DNA of 61,075 nt from Faecalibacillus faecis (lineage in GTDB: Bacteria > Bacillota_I > Bacilli_A > Erysipelotrichales > Coprobacillaceae), in NCBI RefSeq assembly GCF_003024675.1, contig NZ_PYLP01000014.1:1-61075 (forward strand), read 5' to 3'. The notes below the pieces were generated by a model. It searched no databases. It was not told the DNA's origin and was given only the letters and a program-made list of their open reading frames with translations. The position numbers were made by a program, and so were the translations under genes. Positions 44,025 to 53,448 of the stretch are shown piece by piece (position 1 is the first letter of the stretch; each line of letters begins with the position of its first letter).

Positions 44025-44036
44025 AAATTAACGTTT
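44025..44036. other. Putative attL core (copy of the rpsI 3' end)
   Basis: AAATTAACGTTT is identical to 55493-55504 at the true rpsI 3' end, and the next bases TGAGAA parallel AGAGAA. A second related string, AAATCAACGTTTT, lies about 30 bases to the right. Confidence 0.55.
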
Positions 44037-44077
44037 TGAGAACTCCGACTTGTGATAAAATCAACGTTTTTTAGCTA

Positions 44078-44100
44078 TTTTGCTGCATACTTGTTGCATT
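44078..44100. repeat. Left subterminal integrase-arm-like repeat
   Basis: TTGCTGCATACTTGTTGCAT matches TTGTTGCATACGTGTTGCAT near the right end (55357-55376) in 18 of 20 positions, same orientation. Confidence 0.55.
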
Positions 44101-44137
44101 GCCAAAAAAATTATAATCAATTAAAGAAATCTCTTAC

Positions 44138-45997
44138 CTAAATTTCCATATTGTTAAAATATAGTTTTCTTAATAATTCTGATAGATTAGTATCAATTCC
44201 TATCCTCTCGACTGCACGATCTTCATAATTTTTCATGATAATATTAGATGCACATCCTCTTACTATTTGTTTTTTTAAATTACACATTTTAAGTAAACCT
44301 AAATAATCTTTATCCTTTAATATTTTCTCTAATTTAACTTTTTCATGATTATATATATTGTTTACATTTATTTTAGATGAACTATTTTTCACTTCTAAAT
44401 CTATTTCTTCAATAGTTCTATATTTTTGTATTAAACTTGTAGAGATAATTCTATCAACTTGAATCTTTGTTGATTGAAGAATTATGCGTTCTTCGTTTTG
44501 TCTTGCTTCATCAAAAAATGTGTTTTTAAAATCATCAATTATGGCGTTAATTTCTTCTTCTTTTTTAAATGGTTTAAGAACCGAATTAATTATATTTTCA
44601 TCTAAAAGTAACATTTCAATTTCATTAAATGCAAGTGTAAACACTTTATACTTTTTATATTTTTCAATTTCAGAATCTTCTATAAAATCTGAATCTATAA
44701 TTCCAATTGCTCTATTCTCGTGAATTTCTGATATTTGGTTATATCCTTTAGTATAATTTATCACATTTTGATGTCCACCAACAGGTTTAATATTGTATTC
44801 TAAGAATATTTTTGAAAATATCTGATAATCTAAACTATTATAATCTCCCTCACAAAATAAAATTGGTTTTCTGCTTCCAATTAACTCGGTTAATAAAGAG
44901 ATAGGAAAATCATTTTCCTTTTCTAGCAGTTTTAAATCAAATTCATTTGGATATTTGAAATTTTTGCACCATATATATCTACAATTTGTCCTAGAATTAA
45001 CAAAATCCATAGTATGTGATGTAAAAATAAACTGACAATCTTGTCTTTTTAAAATAAGCGAATCCCATAGTTTATTATAAATAGACGGATTTAAAAAGGT
45101 TTCTGGTTCATCAACTACTATATAACTATTTTCAGGGGCAGTTAATACATTTCCAATGTAAAAAATAATACATTTTTCTCCATCACTCAATCCATTTAGA
45201 CCATATCTATTTCCTTTTTTATGAGCATATACTTCCCTTTCGTTTGGGTCGATTTCAAAAGTAATATTTGGTATCAATTGATTCCATATTTCTTCTAATT
45301 GTTCCCAAATAGGAGTTTTATCTCGATAATCTTCTTCATTTCGCATTTTTCTTGTCGCAATTTCAGAATATTCTTTTATCAATGATGTTATCAAAAATGT
45401 AAAAGTATATGAGAAATATTGATTTATTTTATGTTCCTCACTTATATTTCTAGCTATATCAATATAATTTTCATGCATGCTTTGTTGATAAGATTCTATT
45501 GTGCTTTTATCTCTTCTGAAAGCATTTTTATTAAATATCAAATACTTTTGAGCAGGTAGTACACACAAATTAGGTAATGTCGTTTTTTTTAGTTCACTCA
45601 CAAAAGATGACTTCCCTGCACCATTCGCTCCAACAATTACAACAGTATTTTTAACTGATGATAAAATAGTTAGTATCTCAACTTTATCTATTTCCAAAAT
45701 AATCGAAGACAACTGTTTATCTGTATCATACAGATTACTTAAATTATTTGGTAATGAGATACTAAAAATTTTGGACAATAAATTGTTTATTAACTCCTTA
45801 AAATTTATTGTTATTTCACTGTTATCAAAATTGCCAAGTTCATTATTAAATTTCTTTTCAATTACATTAATTTTATTACTTATATTTTGTTTTAAATGAT
45901 TAATTTTCTCATTTTCTATATCTTCAGAATCTTTGATTAACAAGACTTTATTTTTTATTTCAGTTAATTTATTTTCTACTTTTTTGTATATATCCAT
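44138..45997 (-). CDS. Fused AAA ATPase + DUF4435/TOPRIM-like protein (single-chain PARIS-like)
   Basis: 619 residues. Residues 1-115 are helical. An ABC-type ATPase follows: Walker A VGANGAGKSS (123-131), signature LSDGEK (270-275), Walker B IVVDEPE (293-299), H-loop FTSH (325-328). The C-terminal part looks like DUF4435: LFCEGDYNSLD with Glu383, GIIDSDF with Asp435/Asp437, then NEIEMLLL. PARIS anti-phage systems pair an AAA15 ATPase (AriA) with a DUF4435 effector (AriB), and merged forms are known. It is last in an operon with a Type III restriction system. An OLD-like nuclease is the main alternative. Confidence 0.62.
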   Translation of the reverse strand: MDIYKKVENKLTEIKNKVLLIKDSEDIENEKINHLKQNISNKINVIEKKFNNELGNFDNSEITINFKELINNLLSKIFSISLPNNLSNLYDTDKQLSSIILEIDKVEILTILSSVKNTVVIVGANGAGKSSFVSELKKTTLPNLCVLPAQKYLIFNKNAFRRDKSTIESYQQSMHENYIDIARNISEEHKINQYFSYTFTFLITSLIKEYSEIATRKMRNEEDYRDKTPIWEQLEEIWNQLIPNITFEIDPNEREVYAHKKGNRYGLNGLSDGEKCIIFYIGNVLTAPENSYIVVDEPETFLNPSIYNKLWDSLILKRQDCQFIFTSHTMDFVNSRTNCRYIWCKNFKYPNEFDLKLLEKENDFPISLLTELIGSRKPILFCEGDYNSLDYQIFSKIFLEYNIKPVGGHQNVINYTKGYNQISEIHENRAIGIIDSDFIEDSEIEKYKKYKVFTLAFNEIEMLLLDENIINSVLKPFKKEEEINAIIDDFKNTFFDEARQNEERIILQSTKIQVDRIISTSLIQKYRTIEEIDLEVKNSSSKINVNNIYNHEKVKLEKILKDKDYLGLLKMCNLKKQIVRGCASNIIMKNYEDRAVERIGIDTNLSELLRKLYFNNMEI

Positions 45998-46043
45998 TTT
46001 CTAACTCTATCTCGCTTTCATTAAATTGATACATTATATAATT

Positions 46044-48242
46044 TCAAAATTTTAACAATTTCCATGCATCACTGCTCATATTATCAATATATTCTGTGTT
46101 GTTTACATATAATTTCTCATTCTTGTCTCTTACAAATCCCCATTTAGCATTATGTTTTTTAGCATATTGTTTAAACGCATCAAACTTGTTTCTAACTTGA
46201 ATATCGATGTTTTTATTTGTACCATTCTTTCCTTCTCCGCCTTTAGTTTCGATAATCCATACATCACCACTTTTCAATCCAACAATATAATCAGCATAAA
46301 ATAAATGTTGTTCCTGATTGCCATCAAGATATGTAATTGAGAAATACTGTTGTCCTGCATCTCCATTTTTATAATACCAAGATACTTCTTCACAAGATTC
46401 ACAAAAACGTTCAAATAATCTTTCAGATTTTGATTTAATCTCTTCTACTAAACAATCATCAGTATAATCACGATACACATTCTTTTTAAGAACTTTAGAA
46501 TCTTTTTGTTCAATATATTTAAAAATCTCTTCGTGTGGAAATTTAAATATTTCTTCCTTTGCTTCGACAAACATTCGTTGTTCTGTATATGATCCAATCA
46601 TTCCTTCTCTAAAATCTTCACGAATCTTATGTACATTATTTAAAATAAATGCATAAAATTCAGAAGTATTTAATTTTAAAAATTTATTCTTAAATCTTCT
46701 ATTATCTCTAAATAGTAATTCTAGAATAACTCTAGTTTTTTCATACGATAATCCGATTAAATATTTAAATGAGTCAATAGATTGTCTTAAATCGATTGCA
46801 TGTTCATGAGTATTTACTGCAAAACTGACTCCATATCTAGTAGCATCTTCCCTAACCATATCAATCGTTCTAACAACTTTGCCTTGCATAATTGTCTTTT
46901 CAATACGATCAGATAAATTGTAGCCACCTGCCATTAATTTAACTTTATTTATTGTCACATCATTAGTTAATTTATATTTTTCTTTATAAAACTTAGCTAA
47001 ACGATCTCGTTTTTCTCTTTCACCTGAGCTATTGTAGTCTAAGTTTCGTAATTCCTTTACAAGATTGAAATCGTAAAATTCTGGTTTTAAAAATATTCTT
47101 CTAACAAAATACGCTCTGTCAATATTTTGCATTACACTTTCTCGATATTTTTCATCAAAAGTATATAAATACGCATTATCAAGTAATTCGTTGTCATAAT
47201 GTTTCGCTTCAGGCATTCTTCTTAATCTTCCTAGAGTTTGTATCTCAAATTGCTCACTCATATTTTCTCTTAATTTGACTAATACTTTCGCACGTGGACA
47301 ATCCCATCCCGTACTAATAGCTTGTTTAATCAAAAGAAACTGCACAGAATTATTTATATCTGTTATGTTATCAATGTTTTTATGATATTCATTACCACTC
47401 ATCCAAATAGCAAGACGTCCGTTATCATATGTTATATCCATTGTTGTCAATTTTTCTTCAATAGATTTAATTAAACCTGGATTTTCATTTGGAAATTGCA
47501 CAATAACTAAAGGATTAATATTTTTTCCTAATTTTTCATATCCTTCTTTTATTGCTTTTCTTTTTGCTATTGCTAAATTTAATAATAAACCATTTTCATC
47601 TTGAATTTGTGCATCACTAACTCCTTCGTTGATGTATAATGCTTTTGTAATAAGCCCAGATGCAATAACATCAACTTCATCAATTTCGTACATATCAAAA
47701 GCTTTATTTTTATGAGCTGTCGCAGATACACGAATAGTATAAATCGGAGCAAATGCATCGATGATATCTCTTGCTTTCGAAGTATTATTTTGGTGTTCTT
47801 CATCGATTATTAGAATAAAGTCTATATTATTTCTATGAGCATCAGCAATTCTTTCATAAATATTTTTTCTTTCAGCTTCCTTAATTGCGCGATTACCCTT
47901 TTTAGTAACTCTTTCCCAGTTAATAAAACAAACATCTTTATCATCAAAATCACCATTTAAAATATCATCAACTGTTTTTGATGTATATTGGGGTAAGTGC
48001 TTATCTAATTTCTTTTTACTTTGTTCTTCTAATTCTCCAGAACCTGGAGTTAACCAAATGAAACATATTTTTCTATTTTTTTGTTTAATGTACTTATCAA
48101 TAAAATCCAACAAAATAATAGTTTTTCCTGATCCTGTTGGAGCTTTTACTATTAAAGTTTTCTTGTTTACACTATTACAATAGTTAACGATATATGATGA
48201 ACAATCTTCTTGAAATTCAAACAATTTTCTTATACCTATCAT
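46044..48242 (-). CDS. res: Type III restriction enzyme Res subunit (helicase-nuclease)
   Basis: 732 residues, short for a Res (often 900-1000). SF2 helicase motifs: I APTGSGKTI (near residue 34), II IIDEEH (near 146), III VSATA, VI QTLGRLRRMPE. The nuclease at the C-terminus reads ADYIVGLKSGDVWIIETKGG, an Asp...Glu-x-Lys site. It translocates and cuts unmethylated DNA in complex with Mod. Its ATG overlaps the TGA of mod by four bases. Confidence 0.88.
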   Translation of the reverse strand: MIGIRKLFEFQEDCSSYIVNYCNSVNKKTLIVKAPTGSGKTIILLDFIDKYIKQKNRKICFIWLTPGSGELEEQSKKKLDKHLPQYTSKTVDDILNGDFDDKDVCFINWERVTKKGNRAIKEAERKNIYERIADAHRNNIDFILIIDEEHQNNTSKARDIIDAFAPIYTIRVSATAHKNKAFDMYEIDEVDVIASGLITKALYINEGVSDAQIQDENGLLLNLAIAKRKAIKEGYEKLGKNINPLVIVQFPNENPGLIKSIEEKLTTMDITYDNGRLAIWMSGNEYHKNIDNITDINNSVQFLLIKQAISTGWDCPRAKVLVKLRENMSEQFEIQTLGRLRRMPEAKHYDNELLDNAYLYTFDEKYRESVMQNIDRAYFVRRIFLKPEFYDFNLVKELRNLDYNSSGEREKRDRLAKFYKEKYKLTNDVTINKVKLMAGGYNLSDRIEKTIMQGKVVRTIDMVREDATRYGVSFAVNTHEHAIDLRQSIDSFKYLIGLSYEKTRVILELLFRDNRRFKNKFLKLNTSEFYAFILNNVHKIREDFREGMIGSYTEQRMFVEAKEEIFKFPHEEIFKYIEQKDSKVLKKNVYRDYTDDCLVEEIKSKSERLFERFCESCEEVSWYYKNGDAGQQYFSITYLDGNQEQHLFYADYIVGLKSGDVWIIETKGGEGKNGTNKNIDIQVRNKFDAFKQYAKKHNAKWGFVRDKNEKLYVNNTEYIDNMSSDAWKLLKF

Positions 48243-49984
48243 ATTTCATCAACCTCCCTTAATTCTTCAGCAAAGTAATATTCTGGAATGTCAATTATTT
48301 CTACTCCATAATTTTCTAATATCTTTTCTTGTTCACTAGTTAAAAAGACTTCGTTACTAACAAACAACTTTCTACATTCCGATAAACCTTCTTCGATGAT
48401 TCTATCCATTTCTTCATCATTAAATGCAATTTTAATTGAATGATTATCAATCTCACAATGATGTTCTAACTTAATTAATTCTGTTATAGAATCTAATAAT
48501 CTACTATTTACAGTTCCATCATTAGTTTTAGGAATAAAAGAAGTTTTGTAGTATTTACAATTAAATTCATAAGATACTTCTGTCTTTCTTCCATTGATAT
48601 TTAGTCCTTGATTAAGATTTATCAATCGTTTATAAGTTTTCTTTTCGCAGATTTGATTTTGATTATTTGTACATAGAATGAATTTTCTAGTTCCCCCATC
48701 ATTTAAATTTGCTTCTAATACAGCTTGTGCTGTTGTTCCACTACCTGCAAAAAAATCTAAAACAGTAATATTTTTATGTTCAAAATAGTCAATAAACAGT
48801 TTGATTAGTTTTACTGGTTTCTTTCCACTACCAAAGTCCACTCCTCCTTCATGTCTTATGTTCCCAAAGTCAGCCGCCATATCATAATAATTAGGAAGAG
48901 GCGTTGTCTTTTGTGAATTTTCTTTTAATTTGTCCAAAGGAACTCCCTGATAATACTTTCCTTTAGTTGCATTTGCTTTTTGTGGACCTGTAAAATATCT
49001 ATAATTATACTGATCATCACCTATATCATAAACTTTATATAAAACACCTAATCCATCAATTTCTTTTCTTCCCTGTAAATAATCTCTAAAAAATCTCCCT
49101 GAAGAGTTTCCATTAAGAATAGTTCCACTTGCCCAAATTTCTTTCAATCCGGTTTTTGAACCAATAGGAAGTTTTTCTATTTGATAATCTCCTTTTTGAA
49201 AGATTTCTACTCGTTTATTCCCAATTTGCATTTCTTTTCCACGGTTCAGTTCAATTATTCTAAAATTAAATTTATCATAGTTATATTCTTCTGGTTTAAG
49301 CCAAGGCACACTTTGTGAAGTTTTACCATAGACTAAAACTTGTTCTATTTGTTTATGATATCTCATATCAGATTTAAGAATTTTATCTGCGTACCTAACT
49401 TGAATATAATACGTATTTTGATAATTACTTTCACCAAATAATTCGTCACAAAGCAATTTCAATTGTGCTGCTTCATGATCGTCAATGCTTATAAATATAA
49501 AACCATTTTCTTTCAACAAGTTTTTCGCTATTCTTAATCTCTTGTCCATAAATGACAACCACATACTGTGAATAAATGTATCTTCTTTAGATAAAAATTT
49601 ATCATCATACATAAAGTCATTTTGTAGTGTATTATATGGTGGATCTATATAAATAATATCAATTTTTCCTTTATGAGTTTTCTCTAATAATTTTAAACTA
49701 TGTAAATTATCACCCTCTAACAAAAAATTAAAAGGTAATGTTTCGTCTGAAATTATTTCTTTATCCTTATCTTCTATAAAAATGGGAATATTAGATTTCA
49801 TTTGTTCGTCTACTTCTTCTGAATGTTCTTCCCATACTAAACCATATTTCTTTTTAGTTAGTTCTGTTTCAACTTCATTTAAAGTAGCTATTATATCTTC
49901 ATCATCAATTTGTTGTTTCAACAACTCTAGTTTAGATAAAAGCTTTTCTCTTTTAACTTTTGACAAATTTATTGTCTCAGCCAT
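48239..49984 (-). CDS. mod: Type III DNA adenine methyltransferase Mod subunit
   Basis: A 581-residue N6-adenine methyltransferase that also gives the system its target specificity. DPPYN near residue 114 comes before FAGSGTTAQAV near 410, the beta-class order. The variable middle part is the target recognition region. ATG at 49984 follows AAAGGATG; an in-frame ATG three codons earlier lies inside that site and is rejected. It starts 19 bases after the XRE regulator gene. Confidence 0.92.
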   Translation of the reverse strand: MAETINLSKVKREKLLSKLELLKQQIDDEDIIATLNEVETELTKKKYGLVWEEHSEEVDEQMKSNIPIFIEDKDKEIISDETLPFNFLLEGDNLHSLKLLEKTHKGKIDIIYIDPPYNTLQNDFMYDDKFLSKEDTFIHSMWLSFMDKRLRIAKNLLKENGFIFISIDDHEAAQLKLLCDELFGESNYQNTYYIQVRYADKILKSDMRYHKQIEQVLVYGKTSQSVPWLKPEEYNYDKFNFRIIELNRGKEMQIGNKRVEIFQKGDYQIEKLPIGSKTGLKEIWASGTILNGNSSGRFFRDYLQGRKEIDGLGVLYKVYDIGDDQYNYRYFTGPQKANATKGKYYQGVPLDKLKENSQKTTPLPNYYDMAADFGNIRHEGGVDFGSGKKPVKLIKLFIDYFEHKNITVLDFFAGSGTTAQAVLEANLNDGGTRKFILCTNNQNQICEKKTYKRLINLNQGLNINGRKTEVSYEFNCKYYKTSFIPKTNDGTVNSRLLDSITELIKLEHHCEIDNHSIKIAFNDEEMDRIIEEGLSECRKLFVSNEVFLTSEQEKILENYGVEIIDIPEYYFAEELREVDEI

Positions 49985-50003
49985 GTTAATCATCCTTTCT
50001 TTA

Positions 50004-50660
50004 CTAGTGTAATAATTGAAGAGCAGCTATAACACCTGTATTTTTATCATATAAAACCACTTCAACATTAAATCCTTTGTGACTCATTTGCACCTCTGAT
50101 ATACAATAAAAAGCTTTTTTTTCTTCTTGATTTTCAGCATTAAAAATCAACTTAACTCCTCTATATGGATCTATTACTTGCATTAATTTTGAAACTAAAT
50201 CACCAACATATCCTAATGCATCCATTCTATTTTTTACTTCAGTAATTCTATATAGTTCTTTTTTATATGAACTAACAATCACAATATTTTTTGGTTGTCT
50301 CTTCTTTATAATTTTTCCTTCAAATTCTATACTATAGCCATTCCAAATCGGATATACATAAGGATGGTCAACTATATTCCATCCTTCTAAGTACATATAT
50401 GTTAAATAATGACGTACAAACAATTCATTTTCATCAAAGTTTTCTGAATTTTCATCAAATAATATTTGTGTCATTACGTCTATTTCAGTTTTATTTAAAA
50501 AGGATGCTAAATTATGTAGAACCTTTTTACTAGGATGCTTTGTTGAACCATTCTCTATTAATTTTATTGCAGTCCTACTAATATCTAATAACTCGGCCAT
50601 TTCTGTTTGATTAATCTTTTTTTCTTCTCTAATCCTTTTTAAATATATAGCAAAAGACAT
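50004..50660 (-). CDS. XRE-type regulator with unknown C-terminal domain
   Basis: 218 residues. An XRE helix-turn-helix lies at residues 5-55 (INQTEMAELLDISRTAIKLI). The remaining 160 residues form a mixed alpha/beta domain I cannot name, with VIVSSYKKELYRITEVKNR and a C-terminal strand repeat. ATG at 50660 follows AAAGGAG; six codons upstream another ATG overlaps that site. As first gene of the restriction/PARIS-like operon it may be the controller or a sensor. Confidence 0.65.
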   Translation of the reverse strand: MSFAIYLKRIREEKKINQTEMAELLDISRTAIKLIENGSTKHPSKKVLHNLASFLNKTEIDVMTQILFDENSENFDENELFVRHYLTYMYLEGWNIVDHPYVYPIWNGYSIEFEGKIIKKRQPKNIVIVSSYKKELYRITEVKNRMDALGYVGDLVSKLMQVIDPYRGVKLIFNAENQEEKKAFYCISEVQMSHKGFNVEVVLYDKNTGVIAALQLLH

Positions 50661-50695
50661 TGTAAAAACTCCTTTCAAATGGTAATCATAATCTA

Positions 50696-50724
50696 ATTAT
50701 ACAATACTAAGATAACAATATAAA
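50696..50724 (-). promoter_or_regulatory. Defence operon promoter
   Basis: On the minus strand TTTATA (50719-50724), 17 bases, TATAAT (50696-50701). Confidence 0.6.
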
Positions 50725-50743
50725 GTAAAATATCTATTTATAG

Positions 50744-50772
50744 TTGCAAAAACTTTCCAACAGTGTTATATT
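50744..50772 (+). promoter_or_regulatory. Mobilization module promoter
   Basis: TTGCAA (50744-50749), 17 bases, TATATT (50767-50772); divergent from the defence promoter with about 20 bases between them. Confidence 0.6.
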
Positions 50773-50841
50773 GTTGTTGTGGCAAGTAAATGCAATTTAA
50801 TATAATTCATATAATTACCACAGAAAGGAGGAAAATAAAAA

Positions 50842-50940
50842 GGGCTCATTAGATAGAGTTTGGTCGCTACATCTAATGAACCTATGTAATATATGAAAGA
50901 ACGTTTTTATAATGTCCTTTCTTGAACATTATAACAAATT
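50842..50940 (+). promoter_or_regulatory. Leader with two hairpins before the mobilization genes
   Basis: TCATTAGAT pairs with ATCTAATGA (within 50847-50880), and TATAATGT pairs with ACATTATA (50911-50938). A free Shine-Dalgarno AAAGGAGG at 50824-50831 precedes them with no ORF of useful length after it. Possible attenuation leader. Confidence 0.4.
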
Positions 50941-50979
50941 TTCTTTCACATTGTAATACTCTCAAAGGAGGAATGTGAA

Positions 50980-51219
50980 ATGAAAGAAGAAGAAAAAAGA
51001 GTATTTATTGAGTTGCCAGCATTTACTGGTCGTAATGTTCCAATCGCTGAATTATCTAAGGCTATTGGGAAAGATGCACAATTTATTCGTATTGGATTAC
51101 AAAAGGGTATTTTAAAATTTGGTTATGCAATGAAAAGAGATAATTCTAGTGAATTCAACTATTATTGTCCTGATAAGAAAGTTTGGGAAGAAACGGGATA
51201 CTTTAGGAGTGCTATTTAA
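50980..51219 (+). CDS. Small element-borne DNA-binding-like protein
   Basis: 79 residues: LSKAIGKDAQFIRIGLQKGILKFG looks like a winged or excisionase-like helix-turn-helix. Small proteins of this kind precede RepA-like genes in many Firmicute mobile elements. RBS AAAGGAGG; stop two bases before the next ATG. Confidence 0.55.
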   Translation: MKEEEKRVFIELPAFTGRNVPIAELSKAIGKDAQFIRIGLQKGILKFGYAMKRDNSSEFNYYCPDKKVWEETGYFRSAI

Positions 51220-51221
51220 AC

Positions 51222-52178
51222 ATGGCTAATTTAGAGATTGTTCGACTATCCGAAATTCAAAGCAAACAAGTTGATTGGTTATGGTATCCTTATATACCAT
51301 TTGGTAAAGTAACCATCATACAAGGTGATCCTGGTTGTGGTAAGACTATGCTAGTTCTTTATTTAGCAAGTCTTTTATCTGCGGGATTACCTCTCCCAAA
51401 TGATGATTCTAACCTAAAATGTGAGCCTTGTAACATCATCTATCAAACTTCTGAAGATGGATATGACGATACGATTAAACCACGATTAGAAAGTTTTCCT
51501 CATACCGACTTTAATCACATCGTATTTATCAATGAATCGAAGTGTAATTTAACGATGCTAGATGAACGTATTGAACAAGCTATCATCAAAGAAAACGCAA
51601 GACTATTTGTTTTAGATCCTATTCAAGCCTATATCGGCCATAATATCGATATGAATAAAGCTAATGAAATAAGACCATTATTAAAAAATCTTGGTGATAT
51701 TGCTCAAAGGCATAATGTAGCAATTGTTCTTATCGGACACATGAATAAAGGAAAAGGTACAAAATCCTCTTATCGTGGATTAGGCAGTATTGATATTACA
51801 GCTGCAGCTCGTAGCGTACTGATTTGTGGAGAGCTTAAAAATGCTGATGGTATTCGTGCTGTTGTTCAAGATAAATCAAGTTTAGCTCAGCGTGGTAATC
51901 CCTTTGCTTTTAAACTCAGTGATAATGGATTTGAATGGATAGGTAACTATGATATTAGTACTGATGAATTATTAGATGGTATGAAACGTAAAAGTGATAA
52001 AGATAGAGCTAAGAACTATATCCTAGAAACTTTAGCTAATGGGTTTTTAGACGCCAACACAATCTATAAAAATGCCTATGAACAAGATATTTCCAAACGA
52101 ACACTTGACCAAGCAAAATCCGAACTCAATGTAAAATCTTTCAAAAAAGGTAGAACATGGTATTGGAAACTAGATTAA
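51222..52178 (+). CDS. RepA-like AAA (RecA-fold) ATPase of the element
   Basis: 318 residues. Walker A IQGDPGCGKTML (near residue 34), Walker B LFVLDPIQAY (near 128), and LIGHMNKGKGTKSSYRGLGS typical of AAA_25/RepA hexameric helicase-like proteins; the C-terminal 60 residues look like a winged helix. It probably aids replication of the excised element. Confidence 0.8.
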   Translation: MANLEIVRLSEIQSKQVDWLWYPYIPFGKVTIIQGDPGCGKTMLVLYLASLLSAGLPLPNDDSNLKCEPCNIIYQTSEDGYDDTIKPRLESFPHTDFNHIVFINESKCNLTMLDERIEQAIIKENARLFVLDPIQAYIGHNIDMNKANEIRPLLKNLGDIAQRHNVAIVLIGHMNKGKGTKSSYRGLGSIDITAAARSVLICGELKNADGIRAVVQDKSSLAQRGNPFAFKLSDNGFEWIGNYDISTDELLDGMKRKSDKDRAKNYILETLANGFLDANTIYKNAYEQDISKRTLDQAKSELNVKSFKKGRTWYWKLD

Positions 52179-52233
52179 GATTGCAAGGTTGCAGGGTCTC
52201 TAGAGATTAGCAATCTTGCAACCTTCCTTTTAA

Positions 52234-52320
52234 AAACAAACGCCTTTGTTACTTTCGCGAAAGTAACGCAAATGCACTTTTGTCAGAAACAAAAGATGCT
52301 TGCGCTCTGCGAGGCTTTTA
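52234..52320 (+). other. Candidate origin of transfer
   Basis: The gap before the relaxase gene holds a perfect 20-base palindrome GTTACTTTCGCGAAAGTAAC (52247-52266) and then GCACTTTTGT-CAGAA-ACAAAAGATGC (52274-52299). Such repeats next to a MobV relaxase gene suggest oriT; the nick site is not identified. Confidence 0.45.
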
Positions 52321-53448
52321 ATGCAATCACAAACAATAAGCATAATGCTTGGAAAAGGAAGTATCAGCCATAATTCACGTAAATTTATAGCTGATAATGT
52401 TGATCCAGCTAGAACACCAAATAATATTGAATTTGCTAACCAAGACATCAAACAAGCCTATCATCAGTTGTTTGATGATGCTTTAACAAAATATAATGCC
52501 AAACAAACAAGAAAAGATAGAGTCATTCCAGACTACTACGAAAAGATTCGTACTGGTAAACAAGAAAAAACATTTTATGAAATCATTGTTCAAGTCGGTA
52601 ATAAAGATACAATGAACGCTAAATCACCTAATGGTGAATTAGCCAAAACAATACTCACCGAGTATATGTATGATTTCATAGATAGAAATAAAAACTTATA
52701 CGTATTCTCTGCTCATCTTCATATGGACGAAGAAACACCTCATTTGCATATAGACTTCATTCCTTATACCACTGGCAGTAAACGTGGTTTAGAAACACGT
52801 GTTTCTCTCAAGAAAGCTATGGAGCAGCTAGGCTTTGTTGGTAAAGGTAGACAAGAAACAGAGTTTAACTTGTGGGTTGAATCTGAAAAAGAGCAATTAG
52901 AACAGGCTATGATTTCTCACGATATTCAGTGGAATCAACTTGGTACCCATAATGAACATCTTAGTGTTTATGATTACAAAAAACAAGAACGTATCAAAGA
53001 AGTCAAAGCACTTGAAGATAAAGTAGAAACGTTAGAAAAACGTTTAAAAGATGTTGAAGAATATACTGCAGATATTGATTCTTTAACTCATGATTTAACA
53101 GATGATTTATGGGTTATTCCTGAACCCAAAAGATTTATGACTGCTACAAATTACAAAAAGGAATATGTTGTTCCATTTATCCAAAAATTGAAGAAAGTTG
53201 TTAATCATATCATAAAAGATTATCTCAGATTAAAACATGAAGTAAAAAGTTTACGTTCTAAGATTCTTCCATTGAAAATGAAGATTAATGAGCAATATGA
53301 AACAATTGATAGACTTATTGCAGAAAATAAAGATGATTCATTAAAACTCAAGAAACTACAAAAGGTACTTGGCTATAAAACTTTTAATGAATTATTAAAT
53401 ACACCAAAGGAGAAAAACAAAAATGTTAGAGAAAAAGATTATAGATAA
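52321..53448 (+). CDS. MobV-family relaxase (Mob/Pre)
   Basis: 375 residues. The relaxase domain fills the N-terminal 220 residues: the metal site is HLHMDEETPHLHIDF (residues 140-155), and the N-terminal SIMLGKGSISHNSRKF resembles motif I. A coiled coil fills residues 235-360. It would nick one strand at oriT so that a helper conjugation system can move the element. ATG at 52321 follows GCGAGG; a TTG seven codons upstream is not needed. Confidence 0.85.
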   Translation: MQSQTISIMLGKGSISHNSRKFIADNVDPARTPNNIEFANQDIKQAYHQLFDDALTKYNAKQTRKDRVIPDYYEKIRTGKQEKTFYEIIVQVGNKDTMNAKSPNGELAKTILTEYMYDFIDRNKNLYVFSAHLHMDEETPHLHIDFIPYTTGSKRGLETRVSLKKAMEQLGFVGKGRQETEFNLWVESEKEQLEQAMISHDIQWNQLGTHNEHLSVYDYKKQERIKEVKALEDKVETLEKRLKDVEEYTADIDSLTHDLTDDLWVIPEPKRFMTATNYKKEYVVPFIQKLKKVVNHIIKDYLRLKHEVKSLRSKILPLKMKINEQYETIDRLIAENKDDSLKLKKLQKVLGYKTFNELLNTPKEKNKNVREKDYR

